Assembly: GCA_903828785.1 (NCBI GenBank)
Contig: CAIKNP010000016.1
Coordinates: forward strand, 62,001-126,000
Source: an uncultured Actinomycetes bacterium
GTDB taxonomy: Bacteria > Actinomycetota > Acidimicrobiia > Acidimicrobiales > RAAP-2
Direction: 5' to 3'
Length of the DNA stretch: 64,000 nucleotides
Shown here: positions 49,794-59,678 of the stretch, one piece after another
Layout of the letters: each line of letters opens with the position of its first letter
Position numbering within the stretch: the stretch's first letter is position 1
Notes under the pieces: generated by a model
What the model saw: the letters and a program-made list of their open reading frames with translations, nothing else
What the model was told of the DNA's origin: nothing
The model's database searches: none
Made by a program: the position numbers and the translations under genes

Positions 49794-51128
49794 ATGCGCG
49801 CTACGTCTACTGCCCTTGATGCCAACCGAATAAAGCTCACCGTGGAGATTGATGAGCAGGAGATGGAGGTCGCTATGGATGCGGCAGCCAAGACCCTGGC
49901 TCAGCAAGTCACCATCAAGGGTTTCCGTAAGGGCAAGGTGCCCAAGCAGGTCTTGCTGGCCAACATCGGCGGTGTCGCCGTCTTGCGGGCCGAGGCGCTT
50001 CGTGAATCGATTCCCAATTTCTACGCCCTGGCGGTCTCGGAAACGATGGTCGACCCCATCAATCAGCCCGAGATCAACATCACGGCTGGTGAAGAAGAAG
50101 GACCCCTCACCTTCGAGGCCGATGTCGACGTGCGACCCATTATGGATCTCGCTGGTTACCACGGTCTGCAGGTAACCGTCCCCTCGCCCTTCGTTGCCGA
50201 TGACGAACTCGAGGCCCAGGTGAATCGCTTCCGCGACACCGACGCGGTACTGAATAATGTCGACCGCCCAATTATTGGCAACGACTTGGTGGTCATGGAC
50301 ATCAAGGTCGAACAAGTGGATTCGGAGTCCGAGCCCTTCGAAACGAGTGACTTCATGTACACCGTTGGTTCAGCGGCCATCGCGCCCGAAGTGGACGACC
50401 TCATCCTCGGGCTTCGGGCCGGGGAAGTCTTGACCCTTGACTCCGGTCCCTCTTCGGGGATGGAGGCTCGCTACACCTTGACGCTTAAGCAGGTCAAGGA
50501 GCGTGTTTTGCCCGATCTCAGCGACGAGTGGGTTGGTGAGAATACGGAATGGACATCGGTCCAAGAGATGCGTGACGAAATCCTGGCGCAAATGAGCAAG
50601 ATGAAAATTGCTCAAGCCCAAATGTCCCGACGCGACGCCGCGCTCATGACGCTGGCTGCTTTGCTGGGTGAGACGGACGTCGCGGAGTCGCTCGTCGATG
50701 CCGAAGCCAACGAACGCCTTCACGACCTAGGACATCGACTTTCTCAGCAAAACATGAACCTGGAACAGTTCTTGCAGGCGACCCAGCGCACGCCCGAATC
50801 GCTGCTAAGCGAGTTACGTGAGGAGTCCGCTCGCGCCGTGCGAGTGGACCTCGCCTTGCGGGCCTTGGCCCACGCCGAGGGTCTCGAGCCCTCCGACGAA
50901 GAGCTCGACCAAGAGTTGGCGACCACGGCAATTGAAATGGACACTTCGGCCGAAGTCCTGAAGAAGAACTTGGTCACCAATGGTCGCCTACCTTCCTTCT
51001 ACGGCGAGGTTTCCAAAATGAAGGCCAGTAAGTGGCTGATGGAGTCGGTCGTCTTCGTCGACCCCCTAGGGAACGTGATTGATCGCGGGCTTTTCGAAGT
51101 TGACCAGTCGGCCGACGAAGGCGAATAA
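49794..51128 (+). CDS. tig: trigger factor (ribosome-associated chaperone/PPIase)
   Basis: The 444-aa protein has an N-terminal ribosome-binding domain with signature GFRKGKVP (about residues 43-50), a central FKBP-like domain (about 150-240: GNDLVVMDIKV, ALNLGLRAGE-type strand LILGLRAGEVLTLD), and a helical C-terminal chaperone arm. The PPIase domain looks degenerate in places (GEPFE/YTVGSAAIAPEVDD). It meets nascent chains at the ribosome exit. It leads the classic tig-clpP-clpX order, 9 bp before clpP. Confidence 0.96.
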   Translation: MRATSTALDANRIKLTVEIDEQEMEVAMDAAAKTLAQQVTIKGFRKGKVPKQVLLANIGGVAVLRAEALRESIPNFYALAVSETMVDPINQPEINITAGEEEGPLTFEADVDVRPIMDLAGYHGLQVTVPSPFVADDELEAQVNRFRDTDAVLNNVDRPIIGNDLVVMDIKVEQVDSESEPFETSDFMYTVGSAAIAPEVDDLILGLRAGEVLTLDSGPSSGMEARYTLTLKQVKERVLPDLSDEWVGENTEWTSVQEMRDEILAQMSKMKIAQAQMSRRDAALMTLAALLGETDVAESLVDAEANERLHDLGHRLSQQNMNLEQFLQATQRTPESLLSELREESARAVRVDLALRALAHAEGLEPSDEELDQELATTAIEMDTSAEVLKKNLVTNGRLPSFYGEVSKMKASKWLMESVVFVDPLGNVIDRGLFEVDQSADEGE

Positions 51129-51137
51129 GGTACACAC

Positions 51138-51746
51138 GTGAACGATAACTACCGCCCTCAGAATTACCTAGTGCCCACCGTCGTGGAGAATTCGACGCGT
51201 GGCGAGCGAGCCTACGACCTCTACAGTCGACTGCTGAAGGAGCGCATCATTTTCCTCGGCACGCCCATCGACGACACCATTGCAAATTTGATCTGTGCGC
51301 AAATGTTGTTCCTCGAGTCCGAAGACCCTGACAAGGACATCAACCTGTACATCAACTCACCGGGCGGAGACATTACGGGCCTCCTGGCGATTTACGACAC
51401 CATGAAGTACATCAAGCCCGACGTGTCGACTTTCTGTTTCGGTCAGGCCGCCTCGGCGGCGGCCGTCTTGTTGGGTGCGGGAACCAAGGGCAAGCGTTTC
51501 GCGTTGCCCCACGCTCGCGTGCTCTTGCACCAGCCTTGGGGTGGCGTGGGCGGACAGGCCTCCGACATCGAGATTCAGGCCCGAGAGATGCTGCGAATGA
51601 AGGACATGCTGAACGGTTTGCTGGCCCACGATACTGGTCAATCGGTGGAGAAGATCACCAAGGACACGGACCGCGACTACATCATCAGCGCCGCCGAAGC
51701 CGTGCAATACGGCTTGATTGACGAAGTTATTACTGCTCGCCCCTAG
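51138..51746 (+). CDS. clpP: ATP-dependent Clp protease proteolytic subunit
   Basis: The 202-aa serine protease has triad S106 ([12 protein letters not shown]), H131 ([11 protein letters not shown]) and D180 (DTDRD), with the 25- and 49-residue spacing of E. coli ClpP. It forms the double heptamer fed by ClpX, encoded 57 bp downstream. Actinobacteria often have tandem clpP1-clpP2; only one copy is here, so a second would be elsewhere. GTG start. Confidence 0.97.
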   Translation: MNDNYRPQNYLVPTVVENSTRGERAYDLYSRLLKERIIFLGTPIDDTIANLICAQMLFLESEDPDKDINLYINSPGGDITGLLAIYDTMKYIKPDVSTFCFGQAASAAAVLLGAGTKGKRFALPHARVLLHQPWGGVGGQASDIEIQAREMLRMKDMLNGLLAHDTGQSVEKITKDTDRDYIISAAEAVQYGLIDEVITARP

Positions 51747-51773
51747 GTGCCGGTTTTTGCGAGGCCCAACTCC

Positions 51774-51779
51774 TAGGAT
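51774..51779 (+). promoter_or_regulatory. -10-like TAGGAT before clpX
   Basis: It lies in the 57-bp clpP-clpX gap. A short leader with GGAGG before GTG 51804 follows, so clpX may have its own promoter. Confidence 0.35.
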
Positions 51780-51803
51780 GGAGGTCGGGGTCGGAGGTAC
51801 ACC

Positions 51804-53056
<1,253 letters not shown>

Positions 53057-53057
<1 letters not shown>

Positions 53058-54397
53058 TGCGACGCCCCAGCACCTATGTCGAGGCCCTAACCTGGCTCGA
53101 GTCGCACATTGATTTTGAACGTCTGGCGCCGAACCGTTCAGCGACACCTTCACTTGACCAGGTGCGACTAACCCTGGCGACGCTGGCTGACCCCCATCAC
53201 GATTACCCGGTGATTCATATCACGGGAACCAACGGCAAGGGTACGACCACCACCTTGGCCAGCGCCTTGCTGGACGCCACTGGTCTGCGCGTCGGGACCT
53301 TTACCAGTCCGGACCTGCACGCCATAAACGAGCGCATTGCCCTCAACGGAGTCGCTATTGATGATGAAGACTTCGTTGCTGTGCTGGCGCGGCTCTACGA
53401 CGTCGAGTCAGTGACGGGTATTGCACTCACGCGTTTCGAAATCTTGACGGTGGCGGCCCTGCTCTACTTCTCCGACGAAGGGGTCAACGTGGCGGTGATC
53501 GAGGTGGGCCTTGGTGGTACCTGGGACTCGACCAACGTCATTGACGGCAGCGTCACGGTGTTGACCAACGTTGATTTGGACCACACGGCGGTGCTGGGAC
53601 CCACGATTGGTCACATCGCGCGGGACAAAGTTGGTATTTTCCGCAGCGACGCCATCGCTATCGTCGCGACGACCAACGCCATTGTTATCTCGATTGCCCA
53701 GGAGCGCGCCCAATCACTAGGAGCCACCCTCTGGACACTAGGTGGCGAGTTTGTGCTTGAAGAAAACGACCTCGCCGTTGGCGGTCGTTCCCTCACCATA
53801 CGCACGCCCTACGCCACCTACGACGAAGTGCTACTCACTCTCCACGGCATCCACCAGGGTGTCAACGCGCTCACCGCGGTCACCGCGGTTGAGGCGTTTT
53901 TGGGCCGGGACCTGGGCGAAGAAGTGGTGCGCAGCACGCTGGGTCAGGCCCGCATGCCGGGTCGACTCGAACTCATCGCGCATCACCCCATGATCGTCGT
54001 TGATGGTGCCCATAATCCCGCGGGGGTGGCCGCGCTCTGCGCCACGCTCGAAGGCGCGTTCTACGTCACCGGTGAACGTCGTTGTGTCCTCGGCATGTTG
54101 AATGGCCGCGAGGTCGATGACATGGTCGAGCCACTGGTGGCTTTGGGCTTTACGGAGTTCCACTGCGCTGCGCCCGATTCTCCTCGCTCTATGCCCGTGG
54201 CCGAAGTGACCGCGGCGGTACGTCGGCACGGGGGAGTGGCGATCGAACACGCCAGCGTCGCGCGGGCTCTGGCGCACGCCCGCGAAGCAAGTACTGACGA
54301 GGACCTCATTTTGGCCTGTGGCAGCTTGTACTTGGTCGCGGAAGTCCGCAGTGAGGTACTCCACATCCCCTCCAGACACCTCGAACGCCACGAGTAG
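53057..54397 (+). CDS. folC: bifunctional folylpolyglutamate synthase/dihydrofolate synthase
   Basis: The 446-aa Mur-ligase-fold enzyme has the P-loop ITGTNGKGTTTT (about residues 55-66), TSPDLHAINERI, VIEVGLGGTWDSTN, NVDLDHTAVLG, and C-terminal VVDGAHNPAGVAAL. It adds glutamates to (dihydro)folate, retaining cofactors such as those used by Fhs. It is translationally coupled to clpX; ndk begins 11 bp after its stop. Confidence 0.95.
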
Positions 54398-54400
54398 AGT
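54395..54400 (+). promoter_or_regulatory. -10 hexamer TAGAGT of leaderless ndk
   Basis: TAGAGT-N8-ATG 54409; the TAG of the hexamer is the folC stop codon. Confidence 0.45.
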
Positions 54401-54408
54401 GTGTAGCG

Positions 54409-54819
54409 ATGAATAGAACGCTGGTCCTGATTAAGCCCGATGCCGTTGCCCGAGGGCTTATCGGCGAAATTATCGCTCGTTTTGAGCGCCGGCAGTTGAC
54501 CGTAGTGGCGGCCGAATTGAGACAGCTTGACCGCGCCACTGCCGAGGACCACTACGCCGAGCACCTTGGAAAGCCCTTCTACGAGCCCACGATTGCTTTC
54601 ATGACCAGTGGTCCGGTGATGGCCATGGTGCTCGAGGGACCCGAGAATACCTGGGAGATTGTTCGCAGCATGATGGGAGTCACCAACTCCGCTGCTGCGG
54701 CCCCCGGAACGATCCGTGGAGACTTCGCCACCCTGATGAACCGTAACTTGATACACGGCTCGGATTCGGCCGAATCGGCCCAGCACGAGATCGACCGCTT
54801 CTTCCCTCACTTGGCCTAG
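54409..54819 (+). CDS. ndk: nucleoside diphosphate kinase
   Basis: The 136-aa enzyme has RTLVLIKPDAVARGLIGEI, the Kpn-loop region, and phospho-His H116 in NRNLIHGSDS. It transfers phosphate from ATP to NDPs in the cytosol. The typical length is complete. Confidence 0.97.
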   Translation: MNRTLVLIKPDAVARGLIGEIIARFERRQLTVVAAELRQLDRATAEDHYAEHLGKPFYEPTIAFMTSGPVMAMVLEGPENTWEIVRSMMGVTNSAAAAPGTIRGDFATLMNRNLIHGSDSAESAQHEIDRFFPHLA

Positions 54820-54841
54820 CCGACACTACGGTGGTAGTGAG

Positions 54842-54847
54842 TAGAAT
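54842..54847 (+). promoter_or_regulatory. -10-like TAGAAT of mre operon
   Basis: TAGAAT is 53 bp before mreB; the predicted leader of about 45 nt contains AGGGG before ATG 54901. Confidence 0.4.
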
Positions 54848-54900
54848 TGTGACCTAGCCTTCATCGTGGCGGAGGGCAGTCGTTCTCAGTAGGGGTCTCA

Positions 54901-55935
54901 ATGGTTGAAAAAAATCGTTTCTCATTTCTCGGTCGTGACATGGCAGTCGACCTCGGAACCGCTAACACCCTGGTCTACGTTCGTGGACGGGGCATCGTAT
55001 TGAACGAGCCCTCGGTCGTCGCCGTCGACGTTAACGACGGCAAGCCCTTGGCGGTTGGTGCGCAAGCGAAGCAGATGATCGGTCGAACGCCCAGCAACAT
55101 TCGAGCGATTCGACCACTAAAGGATGGCGTGATCGCCGACTTTGAAGTGTGTGAAGCGATGTTGCGTTACTTCATTCACCGAGTACACCAGCGTCGCTTC
55201 GCGAAGCCACGCATGGTCATCTGTGTTCCCTCGGGCATCACCGGCGTCGAACAGCGCGCCGTTATGGAAGCCGCGGAGTTCGCTGGCGCGCGCAAGGCGT
55301 ACATCATCGAAGAGCCCATGGCCGCGGCCATCGGGGCCGGTCTGCCCATTCACGAGCCCACGGGAAACATGGTGGTTGACATTGGCGGAGGCACGACCGA
55401 AGTTGCCGTTATCTCCCTCGGAGGCATCGTGACGTCGCAGTCCATTCGTGTTGGTGGCGATGAGTTGGATGAAGCGATCATTGCCTACGTGAAGAAGGAA
55501 TTCCAGTTGGCCCTCGGTGAGCGCACCGCGGAAGAGATCAAGATTCAAATGGGTTCGGCCTACCAACTCCACGAGGAAGTGAAGGCCCAAATTCGTGGTC
55601 GTGACTTGGTCACGGGACTTCCGAAGACGGTCGTCATCTCCACCGAGCAGATTCGCGAAGCCATCGAAGAGCCCGTTCAGTCCATCGTGGATGCGGTCAA
55701 GACCACCCTGGACAAGACGCCGCCGGAACTCTCCTCAGACTTGATGGAGCAGGGCATAGTTTTGACGGGAGGCGGCGCTTTGCTCAATGGCTTGGCCACC
55801 CGCTTGCAAGTCGAAACAAACATGCCCATCATCGTCGCGAACGACCCACTGAACTGTGTGGCGCTGGGTTCAGGAATGTGCCTGGAGGAGCTCGAAATCT
55901 TCTCGCGCATGCTCAAAACGTCGCCGTCGCGCTAA
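54901..55935 (+). CDS. mreB: rod shape-determining actin homologue MreB
   Basis: The 344-aa protein is the actin-fold cytoskeletal element: phosphate-1 loop VDLGTANTLVY, DGVIADFEV, phosphate-2 VVDIGGGTTEVAVISLGG, adenosine loop GIVLTGGGALLNGL. It moves with the elongation machinery under the membrane. It opens the mreB-mreC-mreD-mrdA operon (gaps 3, -4, -4 nt). Confidence 0.97.
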   Translation: MVEKNRFSFLGRDMAVDLGTANTLVYVRGRGIVLNEPSVVAVDVNDGKPLAVGAQAKQMIGRTPSNIRAIRPLKDGVIADFEVCEAMLRYFIHRVHQRRFAKPRMVICVPSGITGVEQRAVMEAAEFAGARKAYIIEEPMAAAIGAGLPIHEPTGNMVVDIGGGTTEVAVISLGGIVTSQSIRVGGDELDEAIIAYVKKEFQLALGERTAEEIKIQMGSAYQLHEEVKAQIRGRDLVTGLPKTVVISTEQIREAIEEPVQSIVDAVKTTLDKTPPELSSDLMEQGIVLTGGGALLNGLATRLQVETNMPIIVANDPLNCVALGSGMCLEELEIFSRMLKTSPSR

Positions 55936-55938
55936 ATC

Positions 55939-56757
55939 GTGGCCTCGAGTCGTTCCCGTCGACGGGCCGTGACCCTCACGCTTGTGGCCCTTGTCGTCAG
56001 CTTGGGTTTCTACCAAGCGGGGGGAGTAGCCAAGGGTTTGCGTGGCGCGGCCGGAGGGATTTTGAGCCCCTTTACGTGGACCGTTAACGAAATTGCTCGC
56101 CCCATTGGCCATCTCTTCGCGGGAGCCGCTAACTACTCCAACATGTTGGCGCAGAATCAGACGCTACGTGCCGAACTAGGGCGGGCCCAAATGGCCGCGA
56201 GCGAGAACACGGCGGCCCTGGCCAGTCTGGCTCAACTCGAAGCCCAACTCCACATCCCCTTCGTGGGAAGCACCCCAACGGTGGTGGCGCCAGTGAACGG
56301 CCTTTCGCCGACGAATTTCGCGGCGACGATTTCTATCGCTAAGGGTAGTAACGACGGAATCTTGCCCGGTATGCCCGTCGTGGCCAACGGGGGTCTAGTG
56401 GGCACAGTCTTGTCAACCACCAAGCACGGTTCCATCGTGCGTCTACTCACTGACCCAAATTCAACAATCAGCGTGACCTTCGGCGCTCAGTCGGTCAACG
56501 CACTCGCCACGGGACGAGGCGTGAACAACGGCCTCGCCTTGAGCGCCATCGCCGTTTCCAACCCGCTGCGGGTTGGTGAAACGCTCTTCACGAGCGCCCT
56601 CTCGGGTGGCACCATGCCCAGCGGTCTTCCAGTGGCTCGGGTGACCAAGTTGTCCATCACCCCAGGTTCGTCGGTCTATACCGCCACAGTCACCCCCTTG
56701 GCGGCCGTCAATCAGCTGGCGTACGTGGATGTCGTCTTGTGGGAGCCTTCGGCGTGA
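55939..56757 (+). CDS. mreC: rod shape-determining protein MreC
   Basis: The 272-aa protein has an N-terminal transmembrane helix (VTLTLVALVVSLGFY), a coiled-coil stretch (NYSNMLAQNQTLRAELGRAQMA) and the double beta-barrel periplasmic-type domain with GSNDGILPGMPVV, GGLVGTVLSTTKHGSIVRLLTDPN. It scaffolds PBP2 and MreD. The GTG start is 3 bp after mreB. Confidence 0.95.
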   Translation: MASSRSRRRAVTLTLVALVVSLGFYQAGGVAKGLRGAAGGILSPFTWTVNEIARPIGHLFAGAANYSNMLAQNQTLRAELGRAQMAASENTAALASLAQLEAQLHIPFVGSTPTVVAPVNGLSPTNFAATISIAKGSNDGILPGMPVVANGGLVGTVLSTTKHGSIVRLLTDPNSTISVTFGAQSVNALATGRGVNNGLALSAIAVSNPLRVGETLFTSALSGGTMPSGLPVARVTKLSITPGSSVYTATVTPLAAVNQLAYVDVVLWEPSA

Positions 56758-57260
56758 GTCGGTTGGTCACCGCCCTTACCCTCAGCTCACTGTTTTTGGT
56801 AGCACTACAACTCGACGTGTTCTCGGGACTTCGCTTCTTTGGGGCAGTGATCATGCTGGTGTGCTTGTGGCCCTTTTGTATTGCGGTGGTCGGATTACCG
56901 GGGCCCGCCCTCATCTTCGGGGCGGTGGTGGGCTTCCTCTTCGACTCCCGCGCGGCCACCCCCTTCGGACTGACCGTCGTCGTTAATCTCATTATCGCCT
57001 TCGGGGTCTCGCGCTTGGCCGCCGAGGGGGTGGGCGATCTCGACTCGTCAGCGTGGTGGATGACCCCGGTAATGGCTTCGTTGACGGGACTGGCGACGCC
57101 GCTGCTCATGGCGCTGCTGGCTTCGGTGACCCTGAACACCACTTTCTGGCACGGTTCTTTGCCGGCCAGCATGCTGGTGAACGCGGTCGCTTTTGGTCTT
57201 CTTGTGCGGCCCGTCTCTCGATTTGTGCAGTGGGCGACCAATGAAGGTCGGCGCCGATGA
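56754..57260 (+). CDS. mreD: rod shape-determining protein MreD
   Basis: The 168-aa integral membrane protein has about five to six helices (VTALTLSSLFLVALQLDVF; FGAVIMLVCLWPFCIAVV; GALIFGAVVGFLFD-type D motif), fitting MreD. GTG 56754 overlaps the mreC stop (GTGA); an upstream GTG is in the mreC body and unsupported. Confidence 0.9.
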   Translation: MSRLVTALTLSSLFLVALQLDVFSGLRFFGAVIMLVCLWPFCIAVVGLPGPALIFGAVVGFLFDSRAATPFGLTVVVNLIIAFGVSRLAAEGVGDLDSSAWWMTPVMASLTGLATPLLMALLASVTLNTTFWHGSLPASMLVNAVAFGLLVRPVSRFVQWATNEGRRR

Positions 57261-59365
57261 ATAGTTCGTGGCGACAGCGTCCCACGGGTTCGTGGTTCCA
57301 TCGCCTGTGGCGACCCTGGAACTCACTTAATCCATTCCGCCGGCCCGGCCAAGCGATTAACGAGGGCAAGCAGGTCGGCATCAAGGACCTGGTGGCGTCG
57401 CCCGAAGAAGTGGGTCATCGTCCGGTGGTTCGCTGGCGCATCATCGGTGGATTTTTCGTGCTCTTGTTCTTGGTATTGGTGATTCGACTCTTCATGTTGC
57501 AAGTTTTGGAGCACAAATCTTCCCAGGCCACGGCGAACAACAATGCCTTGCGGGTCAGCACAATACCCGCCAACCGGGGCTATGTTCTGGACCGCCAGGG
57601 TAACGCCCTGGTGACGAACGTGGACACGACGCAGATTCAGCTGTCGCAAGTCGCTGCTAAGCAATACCCTCAAGACATCGGCGCCCTGGCGCTCCTTACC
57701 CACCAATCGGTGGCGGCGATAAGGCTGAAGTTGAAAAACCCTCAATACAACGCTTACCAGCCGGCGCCAATTTTGAGCAACGCTCCCTCGACCATGAGTA
57801 ATTTCATTAAATTGCACGCCAGCGAGTTCCCCGGCGTCCAGGTGGTTCCGATTTCGCAGCGTTCCTACCCCTTCGGCGGTGTGACCGGATCGCAGGTTCT
57901 CGGTTACGTGGGGCCCATCACCGGCGCAGAAATTGCCGCTAATCCCGGCTACGGGTATCAGACCAACTCAGTCATCGGCAAGACCGGCGTCGAATCGTTC
58001 TACGAGAAATTTCTGCGAGGGCGCGACGGCACGAGTACCGCGCAGGTTAACGCGGCCGGCACCATTGTGGGTACCGTCAAGACGTTGGCACCGCGTATTG
58101 GCGACACGCTGGTTCTTAACATTGACGCCGGTCTCCAGCGAGCGCTCGACCGCGCGTTGGCGCAAGACATTTTTCGGGTTCGCCGCAATGTGGATCCCGT
58201 TTCGGGGGTGCACCCCAAAGCCCTGAATGGCTCGGCCATAGTGATGGATCCCAATACGGGTGCGGTGCTGGCGATGTCGTCCTACCCGTCGTATAACCTC
58301 AATTCATTCACGAATGGGCTTTCGCAGAAGACCTTTGACGGTCTCTTGAGCAGTGGCGCTTTTACGAACTATCCGCTGCAGGGGCTCTTCACGCCGGGTT
58401 CGACCTTCAAAATGATTACCGCCACCGCCATGATGCAGACCGGTATCCTGTCCCCGAACGCCCTGATAAACGACTCGGGCAAATTCACGGTTCCTGGTTG
58501 CACGGGAGCCACCCACGGCTGCGTCTTCCACGACGACCAGGGGCGGGCGCTGGGTGTCGTTAACTTGCCCAGCGCGATTACCCAGTCCTCTGACTACTAC
58601 TTTTACAATCTGGGCTATCTCTTCTGGTCACACCAACGGCAGTATGGTCAAACCCCTATTCAAAACGTGGCCGCCGAATACGGGCTGGGGCAGTACTCAA
58701 ACGTCGACCTGCCGAACGAAGTGCAGGGCCGCGTCGACTCGCCGACGGTGCGCCAACAGTTGCACGCCGCGGCGCCATTAGCCTTTTCCAACGTTTCCTG
58801 GTACACCGGTGACAACATTGAAATGGCTTTCGGCCAGGGGATGACGGCCCTCACCCCGATCGAGATGGCCAACGCCTACGCCACTTTCGCCAATGGCGGG
58901 ACGCGCTTCCAGCCCGAAGTCGCCGCGGCGGTACTCTCACCCAACGGACACGTGGTTCAGCGCTACGGATCACGGGTGCTCGGCCACATCACCCTTACTC
59001 CAAGCGTTCGAAATCCGATTTTGCAGGGCTTGATTGGCGTGGTGAATAATCAGGCGGGTACCGCCTACGCGCCATTCCACCAGTACGCCACCTTTAATCT
59101 CAATAACTTCTTGGTGGCCGGAAAGACCGGAACGGCGTCGAACCAGGCGGGGCAGGAGCCCAACTCGTGGTTCATTTCCTTCGCCCCGGCGCTTCATCCG
59201 AAGTATCTCGTGATGTGCGTGGTCGGTCAGGGTGGCTACGGCGCCGACGCCGCCGCGCCGGTGGTGGCGGAGGCCTATAACTACCTGGTCGCGCACCCCG
59301 CCGGCCCCATCGATCTTCGTTCGGCCCTGCCCCACGGGGCCGTGGTGGCCAGCCCTAAAAAATGA
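57257..59365 (+). CDS. mrdA: penicillin-binding protein 2 (class B transpeptidase)
   Basis: The 702-aa protein has a cytosolic N-tail, one transmembrane helix (IIGGFFVLLFLVLVIRLFML, about 62-81), pedestal/dimerisation domain with RGYVLDRQGN, and transpeptidase domain with S382 (PGSTFKM, K385), S444-S-D446 and KTGTAS. It crosslinks peptidoglycan during elongation. ATGA overlap with mreD. RodA, the usual next gene, is absent; a 313-bp gap follows. Confidence 0.95.
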   Translation: MNSSWRQRPTGSWFHRLWRPWNSLNPFRRPGQAINEGKQVGIKDLVASPEEVGHRPVVRWRIIGGFFVLLFLVLVIRLFMLQVLEHKSSQATANNNALRVSTIPANRGYVLDRQGNALVTNVDTTQIQLSQVAAKQYPQDIGALALLTHQSVAAIRLKLKNPQYNAYQPAPILSNAPSTMSNFIKLHASEFPGVQVVPISQRSYPFGGVTGSQVLGYVGPITGAEIAANPGYGYQTNSVIGKTGVESFYEKFLRGRDGTSTAQVNAAGTIVGTVKTLAPRIGDTLVLNIDAGLQRALDRALAQDIFRVRRNVDPVSGVHPKALNGSAIVMDPNTGAVLAMSSYPSYNLNSFTNGLSQKTFDGLLSSGAFTNYPLQGLFTPGSTFKMITATAMMQTGILSPNALINDSGKFTVPGCTGATHGCVFHDDQGRALGVVNLPSAITQSSDYYFYNLGYLFWSHQRQYGQTPIQNVAAEYGLGQYSNVDLPNEVQGRVDSPTVRQQLHAAAPLAFSNVSWYTGDNIEMAFGQGMTALTPIEMANAYATFANGGTRFQPEVAAAVLSPNGHVVQRYGSRVLGHITLTPSVRNPILQGLIGVVNNQAGTAYAPFHQYATFNLNNFLVAGKTGTASNQAGQEPNSWFISFAPALHPKYLVMCVVGQGGYGADAAAPVVAEAYNYLVAHPAGPIDLRSALPHGAVVASPKK

Positions 59366-59678
59366 GCTGCTGTGAGCAAGAACGGTTCCCGACCAGCTTC
59401 GACGAGTAGCCTTGAGGGTGTTGGGCGCAGCGCGAAGCTTCGCGAGCGCAACGAGAACGCTACGGAAATGCGAAGTACTTGTTATTTCTGGTCGCATGAA
59501 GGACGCAACGTGGTACAGGCGAAGACACAGCCCGCAGAGCACGAACGTGAATTCACGCCGTACCGTACCCAACACCTCGCCAACGTTTTTCTGACTGCCA
59601 ACGTCCAAACGTTCAGTCCCAAACGCCGACACGCCACCTCTGGCGTGCCGTCGCCTCTAGCCCTAAGGAGTTCCCGTC
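59366..59678 (+). other. 313-bp leader region before RNase E/G
   Basis: No credible gene; a possible 120-codon frame (from 59372) runs into rne out of frame and looks like noise. A CACGCCA-CCTC-TGGCGTG hairpin (about 59630-59647) and AAGGAG (59668) precede the GTG. RNase E mRNAs in other bacteria have long self-regulatory leaders; the same here is conjecture. Confidence 0.4.

Noticed and set aside
51138-51746. Loss of a second clpP as a finding
   Set aside because: The second clpP of actinobacteria can lie elsewhere; one window cannot show absence.
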